Of a stretch of 64,000 nt of DNA, positions 10,737 to 22,602 are shown one piece after another. The position numbers and the translations under genes were made by a program. Every line of letters starts with the position of its first letter. Position 1 is the first letter of the stretch. This stretch comes from Gnetum montanum (Eukaryota; Streptophyta; Gnetopsida; Gnetales; Gnetaceae): NCBI GenBank assembly GCA_015680685.1, contig MNCI01000952.1, positions 1,078,041-1,142,040 of the forward strand, written 5' to 3'. The notes under the pieces are model-generated. The model searched no databases. It saw only the letters and a program-made list of their open reading frames with translations, and was not told the DNA's origin.

Positions 10737-12350
10737 CTATGCGGTGGAACTGAAACTGGAGTCACAGTCGACGACAAAACGATACTTGACATCTCCTTTG
10801 ATCAACCTTTCCATGGCAGTGTTAACATAAGTCATCGAAATCTTTTCAATCAGGCATGTTATGTTATGCTTCCCGCAAAAATCCAGCATCTCCTGCGTTT
10901 CCTTAATCCCTCCAATGAGGCTTCCTCCCACTGTTTTACGCCCTGCAGCAGAAAACAGAGAATATATTTGGCACGCACTCAAAATAAAACCCACAAAATT
11001 GTTACCGGCTTCATAACCGGAACCAGAAAAACAGAAGCGTTGGTTTTCCTCACCGAATATCAGAGACGTGGCAGGAAGTTCCAGCGGCTTTGTAGGAAGA
11101 CCCACGACCACGAGCTTGCCATCGGCCTTGAGAAGCTTCAAAAGAGGCTCAAAAGGATGATCTGCTGACACCGTGTCCACAATGTAATCCAAAGACATGC
11201 TCGCATTTTGCATCTGAGTTGGGTCTTTGCTGATGAGGAAATCATCCGCCCCCAAAATCTGCTTGGCTTCCTTCTCCTTCTCGGGCGAAGTGCTGATCAC
11301 GGTCACATGCAGTCCAAATGCCTTGCCGAATTTCACGGCCATGTGACCAAGCCCACCCAGACCCACAATACCGAACTTCTTTCCGGGCTCCGTCATTCCG
11401 AAATACTTCATGGGACTGTATACTGTTATTCCTGCACAGAGCAAAGGTGCTGCTTCGTCCAAAGGCAGATTTTCTGGAACCTTCACCACAAATCTGTACA
11501 CAAAATCGTTTGTAAGGCCATGCGATCGTCTGACAATTTGCTCCAACTTCAAGCTTGTATGTTTGTATTTTCTTATGAACACTGAGAGGTACTTTTATAT
11601 TTTCTTAAGAACACTGCGAAGTACTGTAAAAACATACTTGTAGTTGCAGACCATAAGGTTGGAGTAACCACCGTAAGTGATAGAACCATCGGTATCGGTG
11701 CTGCCATACGTCCACACAAGTTTTGGGCAAAACTGTTCCAGTCCCTTTCCGCATGCATCGCATTGTCCACAGCTGTTCACCAGGCATCCCACTCCCACTG
11801 TGTCTCCCACACACAAACTTTTAACGCCTGACCCCACTTCTTGCACGATCCCAACAATCTCGTGCCTGCATTTCCGTAACAGGATTTCAAGATAAGTGAG
11901 GAAAATGAAACCGTACTGAAGATTTGGCGAAATAGGACAGAAGAACAGCCAAGTGCTTACCCGGGAACCATGGGGTATTTGCTTCCTCCCCAATCGTTCC
12001 TGATTTGATGAAGGTCCGAATGGCAGATGCCGCAGTAAAGGACTTTGAACACCACGTCTTCTGCTCCAGTTTTCCTGAACCAAAACTACAAGATTCGTTA
12101 AAGATACCGATTTTCAGAGTGTAACCCTAAGCATATGGAAGTAACAGAGTAACAGGAAAACAGCGAAACCAAGAGATGCATTACTTGGGCTTACAAAGAA
12201 GAAGGTGCTTAAAAATAGTTAATGCAATAAGGTTTTAAACAAGAAAAAAAGGAACCTGCGAGTGAAAGGAAAAGGGGAAAGGACTCCTGAGGGATCTCGA
12301 GCAGCCCATCCCTGCACCTCAAACCTTCCCTGACCCTCACCCTTGGTCAT
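10737..12350 (-). CDS. Cinnamyl-alcohol-dehydrogenase-family enzyme, complete, 5 exons
   Basis: NADPH-dependent zinc alcohol dehydrogenase of the CAD/SAD/ELI3 family, which reduces hydroxycinnamaldehydes or related aldehydes in the cytosol (monolignol or defence metabolism). Exons, minus strand: 12350-12256, 12074-11961, 11865-11638, 11493-11054, 10942-10737. All introns are GT-AG, with 181, 95, 144 and 111 bp. The joined product is 360 aa, the usual family length, with no stops. Visible residues: catalytic zinc ligands Cys49, His71-Glu72 and Cys165; structural zinc Cys102, 105, 108, 116; GLGGLG dinucleotide loop at 190-195; STS at 213-215, typical of NADPH preference. The start (ATG 12348-12350) puts GWAARD at residue 14, close to family norm. 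The region around residues 133-180 ([26 protein letters not shown]) is nearer the SAD/ELI3 branch than the bona fide lignin CAD branch, so the substrate is uncertain. Confidence 0.93.
10943..11053 (-). other. CAD intron 4, 111 bp, open in frame
   Basis: GTGAGG donor and TGCTGCAG acceptor. The length is exactly 37 codons and no stop occurs in the reading frame, so retention would add 37 residues between Phe292 and Arg294 without breaking the protein. Alignment to the family (L-I-F | G-R-K) shows that it is normally removed. Confidence 0.85.
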
Positions 12351-12456
12351 TTTTAATTCTCCGACACTGCAAAAGGGTAAATAAAAAACTCTGCTACAGC
12401 CCAAACGAACACGAATTATGCGAGAAAGAATCACAGAAGCTCATGTAATAACATCG

Positions 12457-12463
12457 TTATATA
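12457..12463 (-). promoter_or_regulatory. TATA box of the CAD-family gene
   Basis: TATATAA on the minus strand lies 107 bp upstream of the ATG, which would place the start of transcription near 12430 and leave a 5' leader of about 80 bp. A pyrimidine-rich stretch ending TTTTGCAG just upstream of the ATG (12367-12385) also looks like a splice acceptor. A leader intron is possible but not needed. Confidence 0.6.
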
Positions 12464-13820
12464 GACAAAATGCATGAAGGGCATTTGCGTTAAACAATCC
12501 AACACTTCATCATGGTACTAATTTCCACAGATGGACGACGAAGATCTGCAATAGACCATCTAGCACGGCATTATAGTACGCATTTTTACAAGCACCCAGG
12601 TCACGATTTTGAGTAAGCATTGCACCGATCTCCAAGAAAAAATCAAGTCTCGTACGCAACTACACGGACGGTGTTTAATCCAATGGTATTCAGCCACAGT
12701 GAACGCCCGTACGTTCATCAATCAGGTACTGTATCATGCGTTGGCACGGGGCTGCTTTTCCACGCTGCGATTGTACTGCCGCTGATTGAGATAGGTTTTC
12801 CAAGCGGATATTTGGAAATATTCCAAGTCCCAATCAACCTGTATTCTCAGCGACAACGAAGAGGTCCTTGGTCTGCGATACAGACTGACAGAATCTGAAC
12901 GATCTGCACGCGGACGGCTATAAAAACGGCTTTCACATCTACGTAACTTCTTTCCTACCTGATGTGTGGGCAAGTCACCTTCTTTCTTTGGACGTTTCCA
13001 AATTTTGTCACTGTGATTTTTAAATACGTCTCAGTACTGGAGTTTATGCGAGAGAGAACCTTTTCTGACCAGGTGTTTGTGCATTTTGCTGGGTGGCAGT
13101 GCAGGTACTTGAATAGACCAGGCATGAAACTGACATCGGCCAGACATGTCAGGCCAAAGTGATATCTGTTCTGTTTTAGGCCATAAACAACCTATGCAAG
13201 TGAAATTAGAAACGCTGTTATACATCACCATCTACCTCTTGCCGTGCCCATCCGCGCATTTCCATCCATGATGCGCATCCCTTCTTTTCATGCCCAAATC
13301 CGATGACAGAGCAAACGTGAAAACCACAGCCGTTCCCCCACTGTAGCAGCGCCGGACCGAGACTCGACACCCGTTTGCCTTTTGTTCGCAGCAGCCACGA
13401 TGGACATTGACACTGGTTTTCTCCTTTCAAGCCCTAACAGCGGGCGCCCAGACTCTCCTCCTGAGGACTCCGTGTTGTCGGCCTGGGCCCAAATCCACTC
13501 CTCCTTGCACTTGCGTCCCACTAAGTGTTGAAAATTAAATTTCAATTTGTTGAATACTACTTTGCTATTGGTGCAACTGATATTTTACGCCACGATTCAC
13601 CATTCTTTGTGATGTTTTGTATTTCCTTGTTTTGTGTTGTGATGTCTTGCATTTCCTTGTTTTGTGTGGTGAGAAAATCCATTTTCGCTGTTGTTTGGAA
13701 TACCAATGCGAGCCAATGTGACAGGTAGGTGGGAAAATAGTTTAATGCAACTGCATGCCAGTTGCAGCTCCAGCATTTGAAATATAGCAGTGTGAAACCC
13801 TGTGACATCGTAGTTACCAT
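12464..13820. other. Upstream flank of the CAD gene, no gene seen
   Basis: Base composition is more balanced than in the repeats, and no transposon motifs are recognisable. Short minus-strand ORFs at 13218-13545 have no family resemblance. TATAAAA on the plus strand at 12919-12925 is a possible divergent promoter, but I see no convincing plus-strand gene before the Ulp1 module. Low-copy intergenic DNA is the likeliest reading. Confidence 0.5.
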
Positions 13821-13859
13821 TTCAACCGTTCAATGTTATGCGGCACGTAGCCCATCGCA

Positions 13860-14090
13860 CTTATAGATTTCAGAGGTGCAACCGCTTGCACGAAGCACCT
13901 TCAACAAAATTTAGTTGTGCGATACGCATGCAAGCACAGGTTGTGAGGACATGCAGATCACCTGTTCTCGCAGGTTATTGTAAAAATTATCATGCGAGGA
14001 CATGCAGGTCGTAGGTTCTCATGGTGGGTGGAAAAAGTATTTGACAATGCAAGTCGTAGGTTATCGCATTTCGCAATGTTAGTTGCAAAC
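13860..14090. repeat. GCGA/TGC-rich subterminal-like repeats (left of Ulp1 module)
   Basis: Repeated words such as TGCGAGGACATGCAGGTCG, GTTGTGAGGACATGCAGATC and GCAAGTCGTAGGTTATCGC are spaced tens of bases apart. The same vocabulary (GTGCGAGGATGTGCGATATGC, TGCGAGGGGATGCGGC) recurs right of the Ulp1 module at about 17090-17750 and, more weakly, at 31260-31830. Clustered short repeats near both ends are typical of DNA transposons. I could not define terminal inverted repeats. Confidence 0.45.
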
Positions 14091-14639
14091 ATAATTCTCC
14101 ATTAATATTATTTATGTTATCATTGTTTGATGTTTAATTGATTATGATGGGTTAGTAAATATTATCAATGCTAAGATCATATTCCATTTATATTAATTTC
14201 ATTGCAGAATTAGCAGAGAAGGCTATTATTGTGATTACATTTTCTTCATCATTGAGGGATATTGTTGAAGTTGTGTTTGAACATGGAGCTTGTGAAAATG
14301 ATGGGGATTAGCAAAGGGATCTTTTGCATGAGTACTTGTTTTGCTTTATATGAAATGATCTCAGAATTGATATTCGCTTTATTTTGCAGTAACATTTTAT
14401 TTATTTACATGAATTGCAGCTATTGGCATTATCTATGAACGTAATCTGCAAATCTAGACTTGCTAAAAATGTTTGTTCTTTCCCAAAAATTAAAGAAAAT
14501 CGGAGTTTATCAATGAATGACAATGGATGGAAGTTATGACAAAAATATTGTTTATAGCTTTTATAAATGATTGATTGATAGTGTGTCCATTGCGGAAGTA
14601 CTTTACTGTAAGGACAAAATTTCACCTTCAATGTTCATA

Positions 14640-16764
14640 ACATTACAAATGTTATACAAGTTTTGTGTGGTAGAGAGGCTGCTGTTAAGGATCAAAGGTG
14701 GAAGAAAACTGAGATTTATCTAATCCAGTGTGCCCAAAAATTTGAGAGGGAAGATGATAATCCTAGTGATTATCCAAAACTATTGTTGCTTTCCAAATTT
14801 ATGCAATGGCCTTTATTTCTAGTGAAAGCAACGAAAACGAAGATTTTCGATAATGCAATATTACTCATGTGGGCATTGGAAAACAATGAAAGTGTTTCAT
14901 TTGATATTTCGATGACTGTCATGTTTGAGATGAAGAAGCGGCAAGGTTATGGTAGCTACATGATGTGAAAGAGTCCATTGGCTTTCTAATTATAGTGACA
15001 AAAATATTGGTAAAAAAATATTCATTGTATAGTTACCCAACTAAATGCAATAGTCCTCCTGGATCCTAAAAGTATATTGAAGAGTACATAAGTGTCCAAC
15101 AAGGGTGAGACCTCCTATTTTTGAAAGAGCCTAAAAGCCAAATTGTTAATGATAGTTGCCAACATGAAAAATGCTCTCACCAATCTATCGATGATAAGTT
15201 GGAACATGTGATGGAGACATTAAATAATTATTCCCAAATTAATTTATCATTTTGGAGTGCTCTAGAGGAGTTGAAATTAGATAGGTCACATTTGATAAAA
15301 TAAAATATGCAATTGAAGGCCAAAATTAAGAGTTATGCAACTGAATAAAACAATTTTAACCAGAAGTTGCTTGCTAAGATTGAAAAAATGGCAAAGCAAA
15401 TATTCACATTGAATAAAGAAATTATGTCATTAAAAAATGTTGCAATCAACATTTTTGATAGCAGAGACATTTATGCCGAGGGGGTTAATACTATCAGAGG
15501 TTTGTGCCATGTTATAAAACCTTGTAGTTTTAATACATTGTTCATATCTTTTATAAATTCTAATGGTCTTTGTATTGTACATGTGTTGAACAAAAATGAC
15601 TAGTATGCTAGCAACAAAAGTTGCCAGAAGATTATTTGATTCAGTTAAAGGAAACATCAAAGTAGGATCTGAACAAGATAATCCAAATGAAGAAACATGT
15701 ACATAGACTTTTTTGGACAACTTGTTTATGTATGTTGACATCCATCTTATGAATGTTCACATGTAGGTGATGTAGACTTTAACAGTCCCATCGATCAACC
15801 TTCTGGTACACTTTAGATAGTGAAGGCTGTTGAATTCATCACCCTGATTGGTCAATCATGTGCAACAGTTGATAGAGTGATGCAGTTGCTTGTCATAGGC
15901 AGTTTAGATAGTGAAGTGATTGTTATGTCACCATTTTCCCCATTCGTTACCATAAGAATGTCTTTCAGGTCTATATATCAACTTGGGTGGAAAAAATGGC
16001 TTGATGATGATGTAATTGATGTGTACATCATGTACCTTAAGCAAATTTAGAAAGCTAATGTTGATTGTCAAGCATCAGTAAAATATTTTATATTTAATAC
16101 TATGTTTCAAGCGTTTGCAAAGTCCCTGGAGAGTCAGATGCAACATAGCCAAAAGAACCCATTGGGACATAAAGCAATGAAGCCCACAAAAAGACATGTG
16201 ATCAATGCTGAAAGCAATACATCAGTTGAAGAAGAGCTTGATGTGTTCACAATAGAGAAGGACTTTACTAAAGATGTGAAAACCAAAATTTACCAAGATG
16301 AATTTATTGAACTGGGATAGTGATTATTTTGCACCCCATTTAATATTGGCTATCATTGGGTGCTTGTGGTCATAGACACATGTATCAAGAAAATGTATGT
16401 GTATGATTCATTACCTTCTTCCCAACATGTAGTTGTTGTTTAAAAGTTAATGTCAAGGTTTTTTGCATTTTTATTGAAAGGTGATTCTTCAATTCCTGAG
16501 AGCACAATTGAGGTGAAGGGAAAGCAAAAGAAGTTATCATCAAAGTGGAGTCAAGTGGTTGTGCAAGGCATTCCTTCACAAGAAAATGGATATGATTGTG
16601 GTATGTATACAATATTATTCATGCACAATTTAGTATTTGGAAAAGAGATAAAATTCAATAGCAATTTTGTTTCCATGTATCGAAATACCATAATATGGGA
16701 AGTTCTTAGTTGTTCAATGTTTGACCAATCATGGTCAAAAATGTGTGTAGCCTCTTATCTGTGA
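14640..16764 (+). pseudogene. Ulp1-like (C48) cysteine protease module of a DNA transposon
   Basis: The decayed coding region begins with open stretches at 14663-14968 and 15121-15603 (coiled-coil-like, Lys/Glu rich). It ends in an Ulp1/SENP-type protease domain: W-L-D-D-D-V-I-D-V-Y near 15990-16025, His (codon 16354-16356) in Y-H-W-V-L-V-V, Asp (16405-16407) in Y-D-S-L, Gln (16564-16566) in Q-G-I-P and Cys (16597-16599) in Y-D-C-G-M-Y. All four catalytic-site residues are present and in one frame, but stops at about 16318 and 16441 and upstream breaks make it a pseudogene. Ulp1 domains are carried by Kaonashi-type Mutator-like elements and some other plant transposons, the likeliest source here. 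A processed host SUMO protease is less likely, given the flanking repeats and the unrelated N-terminal part. Confidence 0.75.
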
Positions 16765-17089
16765 GGATTGTAGTGAGCATGGATTGTATCTTGGTTTTGA
16801 TGTAAAATAAATTTGATGATGTAAATGCCTTTTTGCCATCTTTAATGAAAGGAAAATTTTTTGTACATGTGAGAACAATGTATTTATACCATGGTTACTG
16901 ATTGGAAATATATATGGTGTTCATTTGTTTCATATTGTGATTATTATTTTTAAAAATTTTTAAAAGTGAATCTATAATTTGCAAAGTTCAATATGTGTTC
17001 CAAATATTATTTCCATCTCATATCCTCCTACAAGTAGCATAATTTTATTGTATTCATATTTTTGATCAACTACAACTACATGCGTTATG

Positions 17090-17750
17090 CATCTTACTCA
17101 CACTGCAATCATGCAAGTACATGCAAAATGTGATCACTTGCAGCATGGTTTAAAAGTGTTTGTCCTTCGATCTTAAAATAGTGGGAAACGTTGCGTCTGG
17201 CAGAACATAAGATGTTGCACATCCATGCACCTTGCAGTCCATCACAACATTACAAGAAATAAGTGCAATGCTGTGTGTTTTGCAATTACTTGCTTTTGTG
17301 TGAATCACACCTCCTTGCAATTAGAAATAGAAACCTATTTTCACAGTGCGAGGATGTGCGATATGCAAGATTCCTTAGCCAGCTAATAGCATGGAAACGA
17401 TTTTTCACAGTGCGAGGGGATGCGGCTCACATGTAGACATATTTCATAATAGAAAGCTCTGTTTATCAATGCAAGGAACTGTGATCCGCATGTTTGGTGA
17501 ACCAAAAGTAGTAACACCGATATAATGCGACTCGCACATGGTCACAATTCAATGGTTCGTGATTTTTTTTATCTAATGCAAGGGTATGCAAAATGCAGGA
17601 CTCATTGGCTGACAGCTAGAGTGCGTCTCACATGTGCTCGCATCTTAGAACAGAAACAAAAGCTTACGAGTGCGTGCAGATGCGGCCCGCATGTCTACAT
17701 AGAACTCATTTACTACGAGTGTATGCGATATGCATGGCATTGTAGTGTGA
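17090..17750. repeat. GCGA/TGC-rich subterminal-like repeats (right of Ulp1 module)
   Basis: Recurring variants of GTGCGAGGATGTGCGATATGC, ATGCGGCTCACATG, GAGTGCGTGCAGATGCGGCC and GAGTGTATGCGATATGC. Several contain GCGATATGC or GCATG half-palindromes. No terminal inverted repeat or target duplication could be assigned with confidence. Confidence 0.45.
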
Positions 17751-18069
17751 TTAAATTATTATTTTTCTGAATGTAGACCAAATTTTATTAGCTTAAATTG
17801 ACAATTGTTTTCCCAACTATAGAAATGAAGAATGCAATCAATAATTTACTTTTGGCTTCTATGAAATGATTCCTATAGAAAAAATTGAAAAATATGCAAT
17901 GTCAAAATGGCTAAACATTTTAAGTTTAAATACCTCGAACCAAAATGTTCTATATAGAAACGAGTCACTATATGACAAAAAAACATGTCCAATAGTCAAG
18001 AAAGAGCTTATCAAGTGTGACAAAAATCATAAAAATGTACATGATAAACAAAATAACAATCAACAATGA

Positions 18070-19500
18070 CTATTTAGTGTCCTCAGCATAGGTGTCCTCC
18101 TCCACTGCTTTTGTGGCTGTTGTATCCATGAAATCCACCTCATTCACTATGTCATCAATTGGCTTAACAGGATTATCTCCTATCTGAGTTGGATCTAATG
18201 TGACAAACTTTACCATGGGCTCTAATGTGGTCATGCTCATCAACTCTGGATCAAGAATGTCATTCACCAACTTCCCTAAACCATTGTCTGTATGCACTGC
18301 CCTTAACTACTAAAACGTATACTTGGCTACAATCTCATAGTTGATGGTGAGGCGGGTATGTCTCCTCTCCACGTGGCCAAAATGTTGATGCATTTGAGAC
18401 TCAAATGCAGTAATCCTCATAACAAGATCATCAATGCGTGTGTTCATCCTGGCCTCCATTGCCTCCAAGTATTGAAAAATTGTAGCCCCATCTCCAAACT
18501 ATTGCTGATGCAGACACAGATAGCATGGGTTTGATCACCCTCATCATAGAACTCGTTCCATTTAGCCTTACCACCATCCCTTGGCACCTGAGGATAAGGG
18601 AGCCATACCAAATCATTGAAATGAGTCCTCGAGACTTGTTGAGTATATAATGCATAGCACAAATGAGGCAACTAATCCTCACTAAACATTGACACCTCCT
18701 TCACATCATGATTAGGTGCTGGAATATGCTAGTGCCTAAAGAGAGTTGATGCGACTAACGGAAATGGAATTATTACTACATCCTTAGTTAGGACTTGCAT
18801 TCTGCTCATTAACATGTGGGGGTAGTTGAGGGAACAATATCCCTCCAAATCAAAGCAAGATGATCAATGCAAAGAACATGACATACGTGTGATGAGTCAT
18901 AGCAAGGAGGTTCGTGTGAATAGCCCTCACAAGAACTCTCTGTTTAGGGGAGAAGTTCTTGTAAGGCCAACCTGTCTCATCTAACTCCACCTCAGGAATC
19001 ATGGAAAGTAATTACATTTTTTTATTTGTGGTTGTCGTAGCAAAAAATTCTCTACATGCACCAATGACCATTTGAAGTGTGTCCACTAGGATGTCCTTTG
19101 TCAATAGATACCTAGAATCACTAATGCATATGACCGTAGATGATCCTACACCTTGAATATGGGAGGCGTAGAAGTGACATGCCTCCTCTTCATAATATTT
19201 GAGCCCACCATCCATAGTGAAGCTAAGGTGATGCTCAATGAGCTTGGCATGCATATCTAGCCACACTAGCCACAGTAATGAATTCAAGTTCTTAGGACTT
19301 CGTATTAGGGCTATTCTAAACTACACCTCCCTACACTAATGCTCCTCCTATGCATGTCTCTCCTAGGCATGGTGAATCTTATCATGCTCTCTTCAAGCAT
19401 CTTTGGCAATAGCTTGGAAGTAAACTTGCTGTTGCTCCTGGGTATGCCTCCTGCCCTCTTGCCCTTGTAGTTTGCTGGACTTTATTCAATTGGTTGGTTG
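18070..19500 (-). pseudogene. Decayed transposon-associated ORF
   Basis: Open stretches at 19287-19012 (W-L-D-M-H-A-K-L-I-E...Y-Y-E-E-E-A-C-H-F-Y-A), 18682-18431 and 18297-18070 lie in one direction and can be linked across stops. The part around V-R-A-I-H-T-N-L-L-A-M-T-H-H resembles the N-L-L-P-x-x-H motif of the putative plant transposon protein domain. After it comes a coiled-coil-like stretch (R-I-D-D-L-V-M-R-I-T-A-F-E) and an acidic tail. The assignment is by eye only. It could belong to the same DNA transposon as the Ulp1 module or to another retroelement. Confidence 0.4.
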
Positions 19501-20480
19501 TGTACTACCTCTCTTTGAAGATAAAATGTAAAGCATAAAAAATAGAAATACTTAAAAATCATTTAAGGAACTAGTAATAATCTAAGCTAAGTTGCTAGCT
19601 TAGCCATTGCCATATGTTTAATGCTCAAAATAAATAATTGTAAATGAAAAAAATGCATATATGTCTAACTTGTTTTTTGAACATTAACTGAACTATTTAC
19701 AAATTATGTTTTCTGAACATTAACTAAACTATTTACAACCACTAACCAATTAACATATATGTATAAATTTTATATTTCTTCAATGTACTTAGTAGCACTT
19801 ACCATCTTTAATTACTCCTACTTAATGAATTAATAGTCTTGGAACAAATTTAACTAGAAAAACCCAAGCTTGCACTCTACGACAAGGTAATTATTTCCTT
19901 TGCATATTAGTTTTAAAGTAAATTGCAAATTGTAGCCACAAGAAAGTTGCCTGAGTCTTTAGATCAACCATCAAGAATTGCATCTGATTATTATACTCAT
20001 GATGAGATGCCTAAGTTTTAGAAACACAACAAAAAAGAAGTTTCAAGAAAGAGGTAGAAGCTTGGAGCCTACGAGTTCTTTAAGAAGGTAGACCATTTGA
20101 TGTTATGTATGTGGATGAGGAAGAGTCTGTTGTATTTGGAGCAGATGATGAAGATCTTTATAAGTCATTACATATGGCTAGGAAAGTGGCACTAAAAAAA
20201 TATAGGTGATCTAGAGTGATTAGGTAGTTAATTGCATCCTTCTACTCTTGTTGCACCCCTTGCCATTCTCATAGGAAAAAAAGTATTATGCATAATTGGG
20301 CATATCAGTCATGCATGTTATTGATTTTGCAATTTTATTGGTAGCTCTCATGCTACTAGTTCTTTTATTTCTTTGTTTGTTCATGGCAATTGGAAACATA
20401 TATTTTTGTTGTGTATGTTACTTTATGAACCAGTGTGATGTAAGTTAACTATGTACTAGCATCAGTTTCATCAGTTCTAT
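19501..20480. other. AT-rich interval, no clear gene
   Basis: Mostly AT-rich sequence with no long ORF. A short plus-strand stretch near 20100-20205 reads as an acidic segment followed by K-S-L-H-M-A-R-K-V-A-L-K-K. This might be a captured gene fragment, but it is too short to name. Confidence 0.4.
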
Positions 20481-20499
20481 ATTGCATCATGCATTGGTG

Positions 20500-21200
20500 T
20501 ATTATTTTAAGTTGACCATTAAATTTTTATGGATGTTAAAATTGATGAAGTAATCCTCATAGGACATAGCTCTAGTAATGTATATATTATTGATAATTGT
20601 GATTTGAGCAAATATAATTTGAAGTGTTTATTTAGCATATATGAAGACAACTAGTTGTGACATAGAAGAATAGGCCACTTAAACTTTGAAAGCCTAAGCT
20701 TTAAAAAAAAAAAACATTGAAGGACTATCCAATATTAATTCCAATAAGGATAGGGCATGTGAAACATGCTAAAAAGATAAGCAAAAATCCATATACTTTA
20801 AGAGAAAAATTTATATTGCTACCAAAATTCTCTTGAATTATTACATCTTAATTTAGTAGGACTCGCTAGGTCATGTAACATAGGAGGCAAAAGATATTTC
20901 TATATTATTGTTTATGATTACTCAAGGTTCATTTGGGTAATCCTACTAGCTCATAAGGATGAAACATTTCATCACTTTAACAAACTTTACTGCAAAGTTC
21001 AAATAGAAAGGGGCACTTTATCAAGAAGACTAGAAGTGATTGTGAAGGTAAATTTAACATTCTCAGTTTTGTTAAGTGGTGTGATAATGAAGGGATTAAG
21101 CATTAACTCTTTGTTCTTGAACATAAGTAATTGTAAGAAAATTGTCCACATCTGAAATCAAACACCGTTTCACACTCTTTTTCCTTCAATATTTTTAATC
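20500..21200 (+). pseudogene. Ty1/Copia remnant (GAG-pre-integrase and integrase)
   Basis: The plus strand in broken frames shows H-R-R-I-G-H-L-N-F-E-S-L near 20662, C-E-T-C with downstream K-Q-K-S near 20760-20790 (pre-integrase zinc region), then G-G-K-R-Y-F-Y-I-I-V-Y-D-Y-S-R-F-I-W-V (about 20885-20940) and H-K-D-E-T-F-H-H-F, the classic Copia integrase core start. Frameshifts and stops throughout. No LTRs found. Upstream and downstream parts of the element are not readable. Confidence 0.75.
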
Positions 21201-21720
21201 AATTATCTAAGCATATGAAAGTTATGTCATAATGACTAAACTGCTAATTCATGATGACCTACCCTAATGTTGTTTTAAATATCTATGATCATTTTCATAA
21301 AGAGAGAAATATGCCTTCTATTGCTATCATATCATGAGAAAGAGAAATCGAATGTGGAAGTTGAAATGTTGAGATGGGGTACATCAAAGCATGGAAGCAA
21401 ATGCAAGTCAAGGATTGGTTGGATGTTTTTTTCACTAGGCTTAGCATTGTGTAGATTGGTAACTCGTGAAACAAGCCAAATGAAACTCCTAGGACCAAAC
21501 AACAAATTATTGTAATTCTTTGAGCCAATAAAAATTATGAAAATAAAGAGGATCAAATTTACTAGCAATATCACCAAGTGTGTATGGGAGTTTTTCTTTA
21601 TTTCTAGCAGCTGATTTCATGGATCCTTGATCATTTGGAGTTAAGAAGAATTGGGGATTTGTTATGGTAAGAATGAAATCACTGCCTAGTGGTTGATTGG
21701 AGATTACTAGTGATTCCTGC

Positions 21721-21725
21721 CCTAG
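21721..21725. repeat. Target-site duplication CCTAG, left copy (element E)
   Basis: CCTAG precedes the TGATGAG end of element E and recurs at 30811-30815 directly after CTCATCA. Confidence 0.9.
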
Positions 21726-22602
21726 TGATGAGCAGCAAGGTACCCCTATGTCCAACCATATGAATCACAAGCATTCATGCATGATTCGGTCGAATTCCAT
21801 GGATGGGACTAGTTGCAGTATCTAGATTGTTATGCTTTGATCAAAGTTTGCTGTCTTCCCACTTGGACTAGTGGTAGCTTTGTCATGTATGGTTTAGTCC
21901 AAAGTGAGGCATATGATGTTATCTAATTTTACTTTTCTCCTAATGGTGATAAAGAGGTAAACTGATTACGGTAATGAATAATGGAAAACAAGATCTAAAC
22001 TAGCTTATGTGCGATGGGTATCTACTCTTAATTGACCATATATGTCTTGGACTTCATTAGACTACTTCTGGGATTACCAAGCATATGTCACTAGTGGTTG
22101 TGCCAAATAATATGCTACTAGATTACCAAGTACTTTCACTTAAATGCTCGTGATTAAGGCGTACACATTTCACTTAATGATAGGAATAGTAAATAACAAT
22201 AAATGAAAATGTTAACTATAGGAAATAGTAAATAATTAATAATTAAAAGAAATAATTTTCTAAGTGGATGTTGCAATGATGGAAGTAATCTCAATCTTTA
22301 TTGCCAGTCATGTAACATGTCCAAGTATGTCACACTCAAACAGAGATGCCGTATGATTACAGACATCACACTGCGAGCATGCACTAAGAATAATAGAACT
22401 TTAGAAAAGACTATAAAAAACTAAAAATTGAAAACTATCTTCTCTACTACCTATTACTTCCTCAACTAGGCACTTAAGTGCTATATTTATAGGCTAGCAT
22501 AGAGGAGACAACATTGAATATTCGACATTGCATCCTAGCCCCAACATCGGGGCTTTGACATCGAGTATCTGATGTTGAGGCTTGGCAAACCATGACTCAT
22601 CA
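21726..22602 (-). repeat. 3' LTR of element E
   Basis: 877 bp. On the minus strand U3 carries a palindromic block (top-strand GACATCGAGTATCTGATGTT at 22557-22576) ahead of a TATA-like ATAAATATA at 22482-22490. Its end matches the common LTR end (GGTACC...GCTCATCA). Confidence 0.9.

Noticed and set aside
13218-13545. A coding gene upstream of the CAD gene (two overlapping minus-strand ORFs)
   Set aside because: The two short ORFs are in different frames, have no recognisable domain and no splice or promoter support.
13516-17750. A CACTA transposon (CACTA at 13518 and TAGTG near 17747)
   Set aside because: The outer bases do not extend as inverted repeats and there is no matching 3-bp duplication; five-base matches are expected by chance.
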